From Cytophagales bacterium (GTDB lineage: Bacteria > Bacteroidota > Bacteroidia > Cytophagales > Cyclobacteriaceae): a stretch of 15,060 nucleotides of DNA. Where the stretch lies: NCBI GenBank assembly GCA_020063545.1, contig JAGUUF010000239.1:1-15060 (forward strand). The letters are read 5' to 3'. Positions 7,496-14,934 of the stretch are shown one piece after another. The notes below the pieces were generated by a model, which did no database searches, was not told the origin of the DNA, and saw only the letters and a list, made by a program, of their open reading frames with translations. The number at the start of each line of letters is the position of its first letter. Within the stretch, counting starts at the first letter, position 1. The translations under genes and the position numbers were made by a program.

Positions 7496-8971
7496 ATGGC
7501 AAAGGAAATACCAAGCCGAAGTGAAGATTACTCATTGTGGTACAACGAGTTAGTGAAAAAGGCCGATCTTGCCGAGCATTCAGATGTGCGAGGTTGTATG
7601 GTGATTAAACCCTATGGCTACAGCATATGGGAGAAAATGCAGCAGGCCCTTGACGCTATGTTTAAGGAAACCGGCCATGTTAATGCTTATTTTCCGCTGT
7701 TTGTTCCCAAATCATTTCTTGCCCGCGAGGCCGATCATGTTGAAGGCTTTGCCAAGGAATGCGCCATCGTTACCCACTACCGGTTAAAAACTTCGGAAGA
7801 CGGTAAAGGGGTGGTGGTTGATCCGGAAGCTAAACTGGAAGAGGAACTGATTGTGCGACCGACTTCCGAAACCATCATCTGGAATTCGTATAAAAAATGG
7901 ATTCAGTCCTACCGTGATTTACCGATACTCATTAACCAATGGGCAAACATTGTGCGGTGGGAGATGCGTACACGGCTTTTCCTTCGTACGGCAGAATTTT
8001 TATGGCAGGAAGGGCACACGGCCCACGCCACCGCCAAAGAGGCCGTGGATGAAACACTACAAATGCTGAATGTATATGCCGAGTTTGCCGAAAAATTTAT
8101 GGCGCTGCCGGTTATTAAGGGAAAGAAATCGGAAGGTGAAAAATTTCCGGGAGCGGTTGACACCTACTGCATCGAGGCCATGATGCAGGATGGCAAAGCG
8201 CTTCAGGCCGGTACCTCGCACTTCCTTGGCCAAAATTTTGCCAAGGCATTTGATGTGCAGTTTGCCTCCAAAGAAGGAAAGCTGGAGTACGTGTGGGGCA
8301 CTTCGTGGGGCGTAAGCACCCGGTTAATGGGTGCGCTGATTATGGCGCACTCCGATGACGATGGGCTGGTACTCCCGCCCAAACTGGCGCCCATCCACGT
8401 GGTTATTGTGCCGATATTCAGAACCGAAACCGAGCTGGCTGCAATACGCGAAAAGGCCAATCTGGTTATACAGGATCTGCGTAAACACGGAGTTACCGTA
8501 AAGTTTGATGACCGCGACACACAAAAGCCAGGCTTTAAGTTTGCCGAATGGGAATTGAAAGGCGTGCCTGTGCGGCTTGCCCTGGGGCCGCGTGACCTGG
8601 AAAACGGAACCGTTGAAGTGGCGCGCAGGGATACGAAAGAAAAGCAGGTTATGCCCATTGACCAGGTTGCTGTTAACGTGGTGTTGCTGCTGGAGGAAAT
8701 TCAAAAGAATATGTATAAGCGGGCAGCTGACTTCCGGCAACGGATGACCACGCCTGTCAATTCCTTTGATGAGTTTAAAAAAGTGATTAACGATAAGGGC
8801 GGTTTTGTTTCAGCCCACTGGGACGGTACCAAAGAAACCGAGGCGGCCATTAAGGAACAAACCAAGGCCACCATCCGCTGCATTCCACTGGATGTTCCGG
8901 ATGAAGCAGGTACGTGCGTGTTTTCCGGCAAGCCTTCAGCACGAAGGGTTTTATTTGCGCAGGCGTATTGA
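7496..8971 (+). CDS. proS: Prolyl-tRNA synthetase, archaeal/eukaryote-type
   Basis: Charges tRNA-Pro with proline in the cytosol. The protein has 491 residues and is class II. RPTSETIIWNSYKKWIQSYR (about 122-141) and the region around VRWEMRTRLFLRTAEFLWQEGH (motif 2; the core is RTAEFLWQEGH) form the ATP and proline site. GTSHFLGQNFAKAFD and WGTSWGVSTRLMG (motif 3 region) follow. Next come the anticodon-binding domain from about residue 300 and a C-terminal domain ending CVFSGKPSARRVLFAQAY, with the terminal tyrosine typical of this subtype. The ~180-residue editing insertion of the E. coli-type enzyme is absent. The start MAKEIPSRSEDYSLWY fits the family. About 80 bases after the stop is a hairpin with a T-tract (9051-9122) that may end its transcript. 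Confidence 0.96.
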   Translation: MAKEIPSRSEDYSLWYNELVKKADLAEHSDVRGCMVIKPYGYSIWEKMQQALDAMFKETGHVNAYFPLFVPKSFLAREADHVEGFAKECAIVTHYRLKTSEDGKGVVVDPEAKLEEELIVRPTSETIIWNSYKKWIQSYRDLPILINQWANIVRWEMRTRLFLRTAEFLWQEGHTAHATAKEAVDETLQMLNVYAEFAEKFMALPVIKGKKSEGEKFPGAVDTYCIEAMMQDGKALQAGTSHFLGQNFAKAFDVQFASKEGKLEYVWGTSWGVSTRLMGALIMAHSDDDGLVLPPKLAPIHVVIVPIFRTETELAAIREKANLVIQDLRKHGVTVKFDDRDTQKPGFKFAEWELKGVPVRLALGPRDLENGTVEVARRDTKEKQVMPIDQVAVNVVLLLEEIQKNMYKRAADFRQRMTTPVNSFDEFKKVINDKGGFVSAHWDGTKETEAAIKEQTKATIRCIPLDVPDEAGTCVFSGKPSARRVLFAQAY

Positions 8972-9050
8972 TTTCATCAAGGTTATAATCAAAAAGTCAA
9001 GGATCCGGAACCACTTATTATAAAAATTCGTATTATTGCTAAGGTAAAGC

Positions 9051-9122
9051 GCTCTTGGCTTCCGTGTTCCCAATTGTTTCTTACACATATAGTGGGAATG
9101 CTGACCCAAGAGCTATTTTTTT
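9051..9122 (+). ncRNA. Candidate structured small RNA or attenuator ending in a rho-independent terminator
   Basis: An outer 8-bp perfect stem (9051-9058 GCTCTTGG with 9106-9113 CCAAGAGC) encloses a 5/4-base internal loop. Inside is a 9-bp stem (9064-9072 with 9093-9101, two G-U pairs) and a 20-base terminal loop (9073-9092). TA and seven T (9116-9122) follow directly, as in an intrinsic terminator. TATTATTG at 9031-9038 matches TAnnTTTG with one mismatch and could start an RNA near 9045, about 78 nt long. The alternatives are the proS terminator or an attenuator for the NYN gene, which starts 13 bases after the T-tract. I do not recognise a known RNA family; it is too short for 6S RNA and is not SRP RNA or a tRNA. 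The structure is clear; the identity is open. Confidence 0.6.
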
Positions 9123-9135
9123 ATAGATTAACTTT

Positions 9136-9813
9136 ATGATTATGAATGCTTTAAAAGTAGCTATTCTTATAGATGGAGGATTCTTTATTAAACGTTATTA
9201 CAAACTTTATAGCAATGCAGAGAAGCATACTCCACAGGAAGTAGCTAAAAATCTTTATACAATGGCTCATCGTCATGTGGGGGAGGGAAATTACTTATAC
9301 AGAATATTCTATTACGATTGCACACCATTATCAAAACGAGTTCATAATCCGATAAATGAAAAAGTCTTAAATTTCAGTACCACAGAGCAATCGAAATTCA
9401 GAATGGCATTCTTTGAGGAACTCAAAAAGAAGAGAAAGGTTGCCCTCAGGTTAGGTTATCTTAAAGATTCTGGAAAGTGGATAATCAAGCCAAAGTATAC
9501 GAGGGATTTGATTAAAGGGAAAATTAAACTAGAAGACTTAAAAGAAGGGGGCATAACATATGAAATGAAGCAAAAAGGAATTGATATCAAAATAGGTGTT
9601 GATATCTCTACTTTGGCTTTAAAGCAGTTTGTTGACAAAATTATTCTTGTTTCCGGTGATTCTGATTTTGTTCCTGCTGCAAAATTGGCAAGAAGGGAAG
9701 GAATAGATTTTGTTCTTGACCCAATGTGGAACCCAATTGATGCGTCATTATTTGAACACATCGATGGACTGCATTCAACTTGTCCAAGACCTAAACAAAA
9801 TACCAGCAACTAA
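9136..9813 (+). CDS. NYN-domain (LabA/DUF88, PIN-like) putative ribonuclease
   Basis: Soluble 225-residue protein of the NYN family, a PIN-like metal-dependent nuclease fold usually acting on RNA. The acidic residues expected at the active site are visible: AILIDGGFF (D13), KGIDIKIGVDI (D150, D156) and the hallmark LVSGDSDFVPAAKLARREG (D175, D177). The lysine-rich middle, about 95-150, is a possible RNA-contact insert. The start may be ATG 9136 or 9142; the latter gives MNALKVAILIDGG. The coding DNA is much AT-richer than its neighbours: by hand count, 9481-9540 is 18/60 G+C against 31/60 for 8521-8580 in proS. That suggests recent acquisition. It sits between a terminator hairpin and nfeD, whose ATG follows its stop by one base. 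The family is firm; target and role (RNA decay, defence, toxin) are unknown. Confidence 0.85.
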   Translation: MIMNALKVAILIDGGFFIKRYYKLYSNAEKHTPQEVAKNLYTMAHRHVGEGNYLYRIFYYDCTPLSKRVHNPINEKVLNFSTTEQSKFRMAFFEELKKKRKVALRLGYLKDSGKWIIKPKYTRDLIKGKIKLEDLKEGGITYEMKQKGIDIKIGVDISTLALKQFVDKIILVSGDSDFVPAAKLARREGIDFVLDPMWNPIDASLFEHIDGLHSTCPRPKQNTSN

Positions 9814-9814
9814 T

Positions 9815-10279
9815 ATGGTACTTGTAGTCATTGCCCTTATTGCCGTTGGCCTTACCCTGCTTATTGTAGAGGTTGTATTTATTCCCGGCACTACGGTGGT
9901 GGGCATTCTGGGCCTTGTCTTTTTAATTGTAGGCATTGCGTTCAGCTATGGGCAATTTGGAAGTGAAACCGGTAATTATACCCTTATAGCTTCCACCATC
10001 GGGTTTGCCCTTGCCCTGTACCTAAGTTTCAGAAAAGGTGCCTGGAAACGGTTTTCGATTAAAACCAGCATCGAAAGCAAGGTAAATGAAGGAATAACCG
10101 GGCAATTAAAGACCGGAAGCGAAGGTGTTGCTGTTTCGGCCTTGCGCCCGATGGGCAGTGCGGAATTCGATGGAAAAATTTTTGAAGTAAAAACCAATGG
10201 CGACTATCTTGCAGCAGGCACGAAAGTGAAAGTTGTTCAGGTACAGTCGAACGATATTTTGGTAGAACCAATCAATTAA
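9815..10279 (+). CDS. NfeD-like membrane protein, short form
   Basis: Partner of flotillin-like proteins in membrane microdomains. The 154-residue product has hydrophobic segments near 2-20, 25-45 and 53-70, then a soluble OB-fold domain, about 85-154, facing the cytosol. The pattern GxxGxAVSALRPMGSAEFDG, spaced as in NfeD C-domains, is followed by VKTNGDYLAAGTKVKVV. The serine-protease domain of long NfeD proteins is absent, so this is the short form. ATG 9815 is chosen because the hydrophobic start MVLVVIALIAVGL belongs to the family, whereas the upstream frame runs inside the NYN gene. It is one base from the NYN stop and 18 bases from floA, forming a typical nfeD-floA pair. No strong promoter of its own is seen. 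Confidence 0.88.
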   Translation: MVLVVIALIAVGLTLLIVEVVFIPGTTVVGILGLVFLIVGIAFSYGQFGSETGNYTLIASTIGFALALYLSFRKGAWKRFSIKTSIESKVNEGITGQLKTGSEGVAVSALRPMGSAEFDGKIFEVKTNGDYLAAGTKVKVVQVQSNDILVEPIN

Positions 10280-10297
10280 TATTAAAACACATTACCT

Positions 10298-11293
10298 ATG
10301 GAATTAGAAGGTGTAGCACTCTTGTTTGTTGTCTTTGCAGGGATAATCCTGTTTTTTATTTTCCTGTACTTTGTTCCCATTAACCTGTGGATCACCGCCC
10401 TGTTCAGCGGGGTGCGTGTGGGATTGTTTGAGCTGGTCTTCATGCGGATACGGAAAGTGCCGCCCCGGGTAATTGTCGAGTCATTGATTACCGCCACCAA
10501 GGCCGGCCTTAAACTAACTTCCACCGAACTGGAAACACACTACCTTGCCGGAGGCAATGTGCCCAATGTAATCCGGGCGCTTATCTCGGCCGAGAAAGCC
10601 AACATCCATCTTGATTTCAAACAAGCTACGGCTATTGATCTTGCCGGCCGCGATGTGTTTGAAGCGGTACAGATTTCGGTTAATCCCAAAGTGATAACCA
10701 CACCAAAGGTTGCCGCTGTTGCGGCCGATGGCATCCAACTTATTGCCATTGCACGGGTAACTGTTCGTGCTGCCATTCAGCAACTGGTGGGTGGTGCCGG
10801 TGAAGACACCATCCTGGCACGGGTTGGCGAAGGCATTGTTACGGCCATCGGTTCGGCCAAATCACATAAAGAAGTACTTGAGAATCCGGATAAGATTTCA
10901 AAAGTGGTACTCTCGCGCGGACTGGATGCGGGTACTGCCTTCCAGATTCTATCCATTGATATTGCCGATGTGGATGTAGGCGCCAATATTGGTGCAAAAC
11001 TGCAAATCGATCAGGCATCGGCCGATTTGAAAGTAGCCGAGGCAAAAGCGGAAGAAAGGCGCGCCATGGCCGTGGCCCTGGAACAGGAAATGAAAGCCAA
11101 GGCGCAGGAAGCGCGGGCCAACGTAATCCAGGCCGAGGCCGAAATCCCGAAGGCCATTGCCGATGCGTTTATTAAAGGCAACCTTGGTGTAATGGATTAC
11201 TACCGCATGCAAAACGTGCAGGCCGATACCGGAATGCGGCAGTCCATTTCAGATTCAGGGAAAGGATCGAGTAATGCACCTAAAAAAGATTAG
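10298..11293 (+). CDS. floA: Flotillin-like protein FloA
   Basis: SPFH-type scaffold of functional membrane microdomains, 331 residues, the usual FloA (UPF0365) length. One N-terminal hydrophobic hairpin or helix (about 5-30) anchors it without crossing as a signal peptide. FSGVRVGLFELVFMRIRKVPP and the following region match FloA closely. The SPFH-like domain spans about 60-235. A long Ala/Glu/Lys-rich helix, about 235-305 (VAEAKAEERRAMAVALEQ), is the oligomerising coiled coil, and the tail is polar (QSISDSGKGSSNAPKKD). It is downstream of nfeD by 18 bases; the two families work together and are paired in many genomes. Transcription should stop at the strong hairpin right after its stop codon. 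Confidence 0.95.
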   Translation: MELEGVALLFVVFAGIILFFIFLYFVPINLWITALFSGVRVGLFELVFMRIRKVPPRVIVESLITATKAGLKLTSTELETHYLAGGNVPNVIRALISAEKANIHLDFKQATAIDLAGRDVFEAVQISVNPKVITTPKVAAVAADGIQLIAIARVTVRAAIQQLVGGAGEDTILARVGEGIVTAIGSAKSHKEVLENPDKISKVVLSRGLDAGTAFQILSIDIADVDVGANIGAKLQIDQASADLKVAEAKAEERRAMAVALEQEMKAKAQEARANVIQAEAEIPKAIADAFIKGNLGVMDYYRMQNVQADTGMRQSISDSGKGSSNAPKKD

Positions 11294-11296
11294 CAT

Positions 11297-11317
11297 AAGG
11301 GGCTCCGGCCCCTTTTT
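11297..11317 (+). terminator. Rho-independent terminator of nfeD-floA
   Basis: A 7-bp perfect stem AAGGGGC (11297-11303)/GCCCCTT (11308-11314) has a UCCG loop closed by C-G, a stable UNCG-type tetraloop, and a T-run 11313-11317. It begins four bases after the floA stop. Its T-run shares bases with the stop codon of the convergent WG-repeat gene (11316-11318). Confidence 0.92.
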
Positions 11318-13433
11318 ACTTTATTTCCTCCCAGGATTTTTTTAACAACCCCACATAGTGACCGGCAGCCGGGTTAAAAAAAAGAAAATCGTAAATAAGC
11401 GGAATAGTGGTGAGGCCATTCAAATCAGCCAATCCGTATTTTCCGTGCTGCGAAACAATCATAAAACCATTGTTCAGATCGGCTACCGAATCATACTTGG
11501 GATAAAGCAACACATCGCCCTGTGCGCTGGCCAGTCCATAAAGTCCTTCTGCTTTCAGTAAAATTCTGCTGCTCTCCAGCACACTCAGGTCATCATACCG
11601 GGCCGGCAACAGCAGTTCACCGGTTGTGTTAATCAGTCCGTATTTTCCTTTTAGTCTCACCCTGCTGTAGCCGCCCGTAAACGGGGTTACACTTTCATAA
11701 ACCGGCTGTACCACAATCTTATCGTCATGGTTAATGAATCCCCACTTGTCGCGGATTTTAATCGGGGCCAGGCCTTCAGTAAATGGCCTGGCTTCTTCGT
11801 ACCGGTTGGGTATCATCAGCCGACCCTGGTTATCAATAAAGCCATAGCGGCTGTTGCGTTTAATCATGCGCAAACCTTCTGTTGCCGGCCACACCAGTTC
11901 CGTTTGTTCGGCAGGCGGTAGTTCCCGCGAAACTATCTGCCCGTTCATATTAATGATCCACTTCCCACCGGCCGAAAGGTATTCAACCAGTGTTTCCTTT
12001 TCGATGCTGATGGAGTTGGTGGTGAAGTACAGCACATTGCCGTTCAGTGCTTTTAGTGTTACCAGGTTACCCGATTGTTCGAGAAAACGGTCACGTGAGA
12101 TTAACCGGATTGGGTTTTGTTGCGGAGTTACCACCCATTCTTCCTTATCGGAGATTATCCCGTACTGCCCCCTGAATTTTACGACCACCAGGTTTTCCCT
12201 CTTGTCCAGCAGGCTGTCGAACACGCAGGCAATTTGTTCCTCACCGCCTTGGGTAATTGCTCCCTGGAACCCGTTTTCGGTTACACGGAAAAGGTTATCA
12301 TGGAATTTTTCAATGTGTTGATAGTATTTCTTCGAAATCCGGTTGCCTGAAAAATCGTAAAGTGACCATGCGCGGCTGCCGGCACCATTCGTCTTGATAA
12401 ACAGATGCGTGTTGCCGATGATGATTTGCTCGTAATTAGTTGGCAAAACGATTTTTCCATCAGTATGGATAATTCCTTTCCTTCCGTTATCTGTAACAAC
12501 CACCAGGTTGTTGTAAACCTGCCCGATGGCTTGGTAGCAGGCATGGTTTACCGGATTTAACTGGTCGTCCAGCAAGAGGGTGCCCTGTGCCGTAACCAGC
12601 TTATATCGCGAATAGCTTAGCTGTACAACCGAATCGCAATCGGTTTTTTTGATAATTGTATTGGATGAGGTTAGTGCAACCCATTCGTCCGGAAGCCTTC
12701 CATACCACACGTTGTTTTCGGCTTTTATTTCCCGATAAACGGCCTCCTTAATAATAGATCCATCGCGGCCAATCAATCCCTGCAGGCCGTTCTGATAAAA
12801 TACTGCCCGGTCATTTTTCAAATGGGCAATGCTGTCAATAACAAAACCGGTAATAGCTTTTCCGTTTTCCGTAAACAAGGCCGTTTTTCCGGAGGTATTT
12901 TGTACGGCATACCGCAGGCTTCCCAGCGGGTAAATATTCCCGTAGAGGGCAGGCAATATGGTTTTGTTTTCCAGGTCTATTAATCCGTATCGCAGTTGGT
13001 TGTCTTTATTAATGGTATAAGTAATTGCGCGCAGGCCATGAAGTTTTATCCCGGTATACTCAAACGGGATGATGATTTTTCCTTCTGCAGAAAGGCAACC
13101 TGTTTTGATGCGGAATGTTGCAGGCGATTGAATGGATGCCAGGATATGCCTGCTGTCTCCCGGGGTCAGCCGATCATATTGCGGAGGGGTAACCTGCTTG
13201 TTTACGGTATGGATAATTCCCCACTTACCGTTGAGTTTGTAGCCGGTAACGTTGGCAACAACCGAAAAACTGTTGTCGCTCCAGCCCAGCGCTTCATAGG
13301 ATGCCGGTATCAGCACAACACCATTGTTGTTTTTCAGTCCGATCTTACCGCCTTCTTCAAATAGCTGAAAGTTATCCGGTTGGGCCTGGCATATGTATGA
13401 CCAGCATGTTAGTAAAAGTAAAACCAATTGCAT
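11316..13433 (-). CDS. Secreted WG-repeat protein
   Basis: Exported 705-residue protein made almost wholly of WG repeats (KWGIIH, RYGLID, KYGLIN, KWGFIN and similar), about 40-45 residues apart. At least 15 units can be traced; the most regular ones are near the C-terminus, and several in the middle have lost the G or W/Y position. Each unit has the form x-(W/Y)-G-(L/I/F)-I-(D/N)-x-x-G-x-(I/V)-x-(I/L)-P-x-x-Y. A signal peptide MQLVLLLLTCWSYICQAQ supports the ATG at 13433; the frame continues to 13487 but adds residues before the signal. The repeats are thought to form beta-propeller or solenoid surfaces for binding; the ligand is unknown. The stop lies in the floA terminator's T-run. A perfect -7 element lies just six bases before the ATG. 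Confidence 0.88.
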   Translation of the reverse strand: MQLVLLLLTCWSYICQAQPDNFQLFEEGGKIGLKNNNGVVLIPASYEALGWSDNSFSVVANVTGYKLNGKWGIIHTVNKQVTPPQYDRLTPGDSRHILASIQSPATFRIKTGCLSAEGKIIIPFEYTGIKLHGLRAITYTINKDNQLRYGLIDLENKTILPALYGNIYPLGSLRYAVQNTSGKTALFTENGKAITGFVIDSIAHLKNDRAVFYQNGLQGLIGRDGSIIKEAVYREIKAENNVWYGRLPDEWVALTSSNTIIKKTDCDSVVQLSYSRYKLVTAQGTLLLDDQLNPVNHACYQAIGQVYNNLVVVTDNGRKGIIHTDGKIVLPTNYEQIIIGNTHLFIKTNGAGSRAWSLYDFSGNRISKKYYQHIEKFHDNLFRVTENGFQGAITQGGEEQIACVFDSLLDKRENLVVVKFRGQYGIISDKEEWVVTPQQNPIRLISRDRFLEQSGNLVTLKALNGNVLYFTTNSISIEKETLVEYLSAGGKWIINMNGQIVSRELPPAEQTELVWPATEGLRMIKRNSRYGFIDNQGRLMIPNRYEEARPFTEGLAPIKIRDKWGFINHDDKIVVQPVYESVTPFTGGYSRVRLKGKYGLINTTGELLLPARYDDLSVLESSRILLKAEGLYGLASAQGDVLLYPKYDSVADLNNGFMIVSQHGKYGLADLNGLTTIPLIYDFLFFNPAAGHYVGLLKKSWEEIK

Positions 13434-13439
13434 GGCGCG

Positions 13440-13447
13440 CAAATATA
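13440..13447 (-). promoter_or_regulatory. -7 element TATATTTG immediately before the WG-repeat gene
   Basis: Exact minus-strand match to TAnnTTTG, ending six bases before the ATG at 13433. If used, the message is leaderless or has a leader of only a base or two. No clear TTG is found at the usual -33 distance. Confidence 0.5.
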
Positions 13448-13497
13448 CGTGTGGAGGCGCAATGGCGTATGCCAGCCACCGGTTCAAGCACTTTTTT

Positions 13498-13505
13498 TAC
13501 CTTTG
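13498..13505 (+). promoter_or_regulatory. -7 element TACCTTTG for the CstB-like gene
   Basis: Exact match to TAnnTTTG, ending 20 bases before the ATG at 13526. It is divergent from the element at 13440-13447; the whole intergenic region is 92 bases. No convincing -33 TTG is seen. Confidence 0.5.
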
Positions 13506-13525
13506 CAATTACTTATTGCATTGAC

Positions 13526-14890
13526 ATGTACATTGAACAACTCTATACCAATTGCCTGGCCGAGGCCGCTTACTATATCGAATCGGAAGGCGAGGCGGCC
13601 ATCATCGATCCGCTGCGCGAAACAGAACCCTACATTGCACTGGCCGAAAAGCGAGGCGCGAAAATCAAGTACGTTTTCGAAACGCATTTCCATGCCGATT
13701 TTGTATCGGGCCATATTGACCTGGCTGCCAGGGTTAATGCCCCGATTATTTATGGTCCGGGAGCCAACACCAGGTACAAGGTTTATAATGCAAAAGATGG
13801 CGAAACCTTTACGTTGGGTAAATTGACATTCAAGGTACTTCATACACCCGGGCACACACCCGAATCAACCTGCTACCTGCTGCTGGATGAACACGGTAAA
13901 GAACATGCTGTATTTACCGGAGACACCCTGTTTGTTGGCGATGTAGGCCGGCCCGATTTATTGGACGGTGTGATGAGCCGCGAAGAACTGGCCGGGATGC
14001 TGTACGATTCGCTGAACACAAAAATCAAAACCCTCCCTGACCCGGTTATTGTATATCCTGCGCATGGCCCCGGCTCGGCCTGCGGTAAAAACATCGGCAA
14101 AGAAACGTTCAGCACCATAGGCGAGCAAAAGAGGTTTAACTATGCGTTAAAAGCCATGAGCCGGGAAGAGTTTATAGAGAAAGTAACCGAAGGCATTTTA
14201 CCCCCGCCACACTATTTCTTTGAAGATGCGCGAATCAACAGGGAAGGCTACAACCCGATTGATACCGTGATTCAAAAAAATAAACGACCGTTACCTGTTA
14301 AGGAATTTAAACAGGCCATTGCGGCTGGCGCCCTGGTGCTGGATACCCGCAAGCCCGATGATTTTGAGAAGGGCTATGTTCCCGGATCCATAAACATCGG
14401 ACTGAACGGACAATATGCTGTTTGGGTAGGAACCCTGATAGACATTCGTCAGCCGCTGGTATTGGTAACGGAGGTCGGCAAAGAAGAAGAATCAATTTTA
14501 CGATTGGCACGTGTCGGGTACGAGAAGGTAATTGGTTATCTGGCGGGAGGAATTGATTCGTGGGATGATAAGAAAGAAGGGGTAGAATCGGTTTGGCCTG
14601 AGGCGATGCAACCGGGCATTGAAATACTGGATACCCGAAAACCCGGTGAATGGAATGTGTGTCATGCCAGGGATGCGCAGTTTATTCCGCTGGCCGATAT
14701 GCCCGCAAACCTGAAGGGACTAGATAAAAACAAGACCTACTATGTGCACTGTGCCGGTGGTTACCGCTCCATGATTGCCTGCTCGCTGATGAAACGCGAA
14801 GGATTTAAACATCCGGTTAACGTGTATGGCGGCTTTGCCGCGATGCAGAAAGCCGGAGTACCAGTAGTAGTTGAAGAAGTTGCTGTATGA
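13526..14890 (+). CDS. CstB-like persulfide dioxygenase-rhodanese fusion
   Basis: Predicted to oxidise persulfides to thiosulfate or sulfite in sulfide detoxification; cytosolic. It has 454 residues and three domains. An MBL-fold dioxygenase domain (about 1-230) has THFHADFVSGH (H54, H56, D58), GHTPES (H110), FTGDTLF (D133) and YPAHGPGSAC (H180); H54, H110 and D133 fit the mononuclear iron ligands of the ETHE1 family. A first rhodanese domain (256-350) has no cysteine in its active-site loop, so it is a pseudo-rhodanese. A second (360-450) carries the loop HCAGGYRS with C409. MBL, pseudo-rhodanese and active rhodanese is the order in staphylococcal CstB. ATG 13526 is chosen because MYIEQLYTNCLAEAAYYIES starts the fold; upstream codons overlap the divergent gene. 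C186 may correspond to the second CstB reactive cysteine (inference). Confidence 0.88.
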   Translation: MYIEQLYTNCLAEAAYYIESEGEAAIIDPLRETEPYIALAEKRGAKIKYVFETHFHADFVSGHIDLAARVNAPIIYGPGANTRYKVYNAKDGETFTLGKLTFKVLHTPGHTPESTCYLLLDEHGKEHAVFTGDTLFVGDVGRPDLLDGVMSREELAGMLYDSLNTKIKTLPDPVIVYPAHGPGSACGKNIGKETFSTIGEQKRFNYALKAMSREEFIEKVTEGILPPPHYFFEDARINREGYNPIDTVIQKNKRPLPVKEFKQAIAAGALVLDTRKPDDFEKGYVPGSINIGLNGQYAVWVGTLIDIRQPLVLVTEVGKEEESILRLARVGYEKVIGYLAGGIDSWDDKKEGVESVWPEAMQPGIEILDTRKPGEWNVCHARDAQFIPLADMPANLKGLDKNKTYYVHCAGGYRSMIACSLMKREGFKHPVNVYGGFAAMQKAGVPVVVEEVAV

Positions 14891-14897
14891 ATTCAAG

Positions 14898-14921
14898 AAG
14901 GGAAGAAGATAATATTCCCTT
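14898..14921. terminator. Possible bidirectional terminator between convergent genes
   Basis: AAGGGAA (14898-14904) and TTCCCTT (14915-14921) form a 7-bp perfect stem with a 10-base AT-rich loop in the 44-base gap between two convergent genes. There is no long T-run, only TTT at the right edge, so it would be a weak terminator. Confidence 0.35.
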
Positions 14922-14934
14922 TGACCACGGTTTG

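Noticed and set aside
9031..9122. Retron ncRNA, 6S RNA or tRNA at the hairpin
   Set aside because: No reverse transcriptase nearby, too short for 6S RNA, and no cloverleaf or anticodon arm.
9045..9813. Classical type III toxin-antitoxin locus
   Set aside because: The protein is NYN/PIN-like rather than ToxN-like and no tandem repeats are seen in the RNA; kept only as an architectural analogy.
9710..9814. Longer nfeD starting inside the NYN gene
   Set aside because: The added residues are the out-of-frame reading of the NYN 3' end; the family's hydrophobic start is at 9815.
13301..13525. Upstream in-frame extension of the CstB-like gene
   Set aside because: It overlaps the divergent WG-repeat gene start and the two -7 elements; the MBL fold begins at 13526.
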